Of a stretch of DNA of 7,882 nucleotides, positions 7,020-7,882 are shown one piece after another; the first letter of the stretch is position 1; each line of letters opens with the position of its first letter. Below the pieces are notes generated by a model, which worked only from the letters and a program-made list of their open reading frames with translations, was not told where the DNA came from and did no database searches. The stretch spans positions 4,184 to 12,065 of the forward strand of contig DITR01000104.1 of NCBI GenBank assembly GCA_002422175.1. The letters run 5' to 3'. A program made the position numbers and the translations under genes. This DNA comes from Alcaligenaceae bacterium UBA6179 (GTDB lineage Bacteria; Pseudomonadota; Gammaproteobacteria; Burkholderiales; Burkholderiaceae_B).

Positions 7020-7882
7020 ATGAACAACCCCTCTAGTTTGATTGCAATCGATAGCTCGCCTGAGACTGTATCAGCGCAAGAGGCACCCGAATTTGCGGGC
7101 CCACAGTTTGTAAGATGGTTTCGTGAAGTAGCCCCTTATGTTCATGCTTTCAGGGGTAAAACGTTTGTCGTGGCCTTTGGTGGCGAGTTGGTGCAGGCTA
7201 ATGCACTGAACGCATTAGTGCAAGACTTATCGCTTTTAAGTGCATTAGGCATTCGGCTTGTCTTAGTACATGGTTCTAGACCTCAGGTTAACGAACAACT
7301 TAGACTTAAAGGTTATGCACATCAATTTGACCGTGCTTCACAGCCCACAGATGATGCAGCACTTGAATGCGCTAAAGAGGCCGCTGGTGAAATTCGGCTT
7401 GATATCGAAGCCGCTTTTAGCCAAGGCTTGCCTAATACACCGATGTCACACGCCCAGATTAGGGTGATTTCAGGCAATTTTGTGACGGCTCGACCCGCCG
7501 GTGTGATTGATGGGGTTGACTACCGCCATACGGGTAAAGTGCGCAAAATTGATATTGACGCTGTTCGTGCGGCCATTCATAGTGGCTCGATTCTCTTGCT
7601 TTCACCTTTGGGTTTTTCACCCACGGGCGAGGCGTTCACTCTGTCTATGGAAGAGCTTGCTACCAGCTTGGCCATTTCGTTGCGCGCTGAAAAACTCATC
7701 TTTTTAACCGAAACGCCTGGCGTGCTCACGCCTGATGGTGCGGTTGATACTGAATTGGCTCGACTCGATGCAGATGCCTTACTGGCATCAAATTCTATTG
7801 ATAGTGATACGGCTTTTTATCTCTACTTTGCCTCTCGTGCTGTAAAACGAGGGGTCGCTCGCGCCCATTTGATTCCTTTTTC
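7020..7882 (+). CDS. argA: N-acetylglutamate synthase ArgA (3' part missing)
   Basis: ArgA carries out the first step of arginine biosynthesis, acetylating glutamate with acetyl-CoA in the cytoplasm; in E. coli it is feedback-inhibited by arginine. The window holds 287 residues and the reading frame stays open to the right edge; E. coli ArgA is 443. What is visible is the amino-acid-kinase-like domain: RGKTFVVAFGGE (45-56), LSALGIRLVLVHGSRPQVN (73-91), SGNFVTARPAGVIDGVDYRHTG (151-172, with the GVDY signature) and a segment near 272-287 (SRAVKRGVARAHLIPF) that matches the link to the GNAT acetyltransferase domain, which lies outside. About 28 polar residues precede the conserved part. The acetylglutamate kinase ArgB is excluded by the closer match to ArgA across SGNF and GVDY. 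The ATG lacks a clear Shine-Dalgarno; an in-frame GTG at 7014 is the only upstream alternative, since a TAA stands at 7008. Confidence 0.95.
   Translation, partial: MNNPSSLIAIDSSPETVSAQEAPEFAGPQFVRWFREVAPYVHAFRGKTFVVAFGGELVQANALNALVQDLSLLSALGIRLVLVHGSRPQVNEQLRLKGYAHQFDRASQPTDDAALECAKEAAGEIRLDIEAAFSQGLPNTPMSHAQIRVISGNFVTARPAGVIDGVDYRHTGKVRKIDIDAVRAAIHSGSILLLSPLGFSPTGEAFTLSMEELATSLAISLRAEKLIFLTETPGVLTPDGAVDTELARLDADALLASNSIDSDTAFYLYFASRAVKRGVARAHLIPF

Overview
The window is a conserved, chromosomal-looking stretch from a Gram-negative proteobacterium. LpxO (a lipid A modifying enzyme), a long bacterial HrpA with its C-terminal extension, a fused-type ArgA and a DnaE-type replicase together point to Pseudomonadota. 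The wording of the DnaE protein and the hrpA/argA head-to-head arrangement suggest a betaproteobacterium (Burkholderiales-like) with moderate GC content. That finer placement is inference from recall and was not tested by a search.

Layout, left to right. Positions 1-2069 (minus) carry the first 689 residues of dnaE, the catalytic alpha subunit of DNA polymerase III; the rest lies off the left edge. A 38-bp gap separates it from the divergent lpxO (2108-3007, plus), a lipid A fatty-acyl 2-hydroxylase. A 109-bp AT-rich spacer (3008-3116) follows, holding an imperfect palindrome and a tandem repeat built on the word AATCGTT. It lies between the converging 3' ends of lpxO and hrpA and probably acts as a two-way terminator. 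hrpA (3117-6950, minus) is a complete 1277-residue DEAH-box RNA helicase. A 69-bp divergent promoter region then leads to argA (7020 to the right edge, plus), the first 287 residues of N-acetylglutamate synthase.

The four genes belong to unrelated processes: replication, outer membrane lipid remodelling, RNA/ribosome metabolism and arginine biosynthesis. Each gene is oriented against its neighbours, so none is co-transcribed with another in this window. I see no mobile element, CRISPR array, tRNA, rRNA, toxin-antitoxin pair or defence gene, and no frameshift or broken gene. No gene-free stretch exceeds 300 bases.

I did not find a new biological system. The most unusual items are the AATCGTT repeat/palindrome cluster at 3028-3126 and the hrpA/argA control region, where the two divergent -10 boxes overlap on the same bases.
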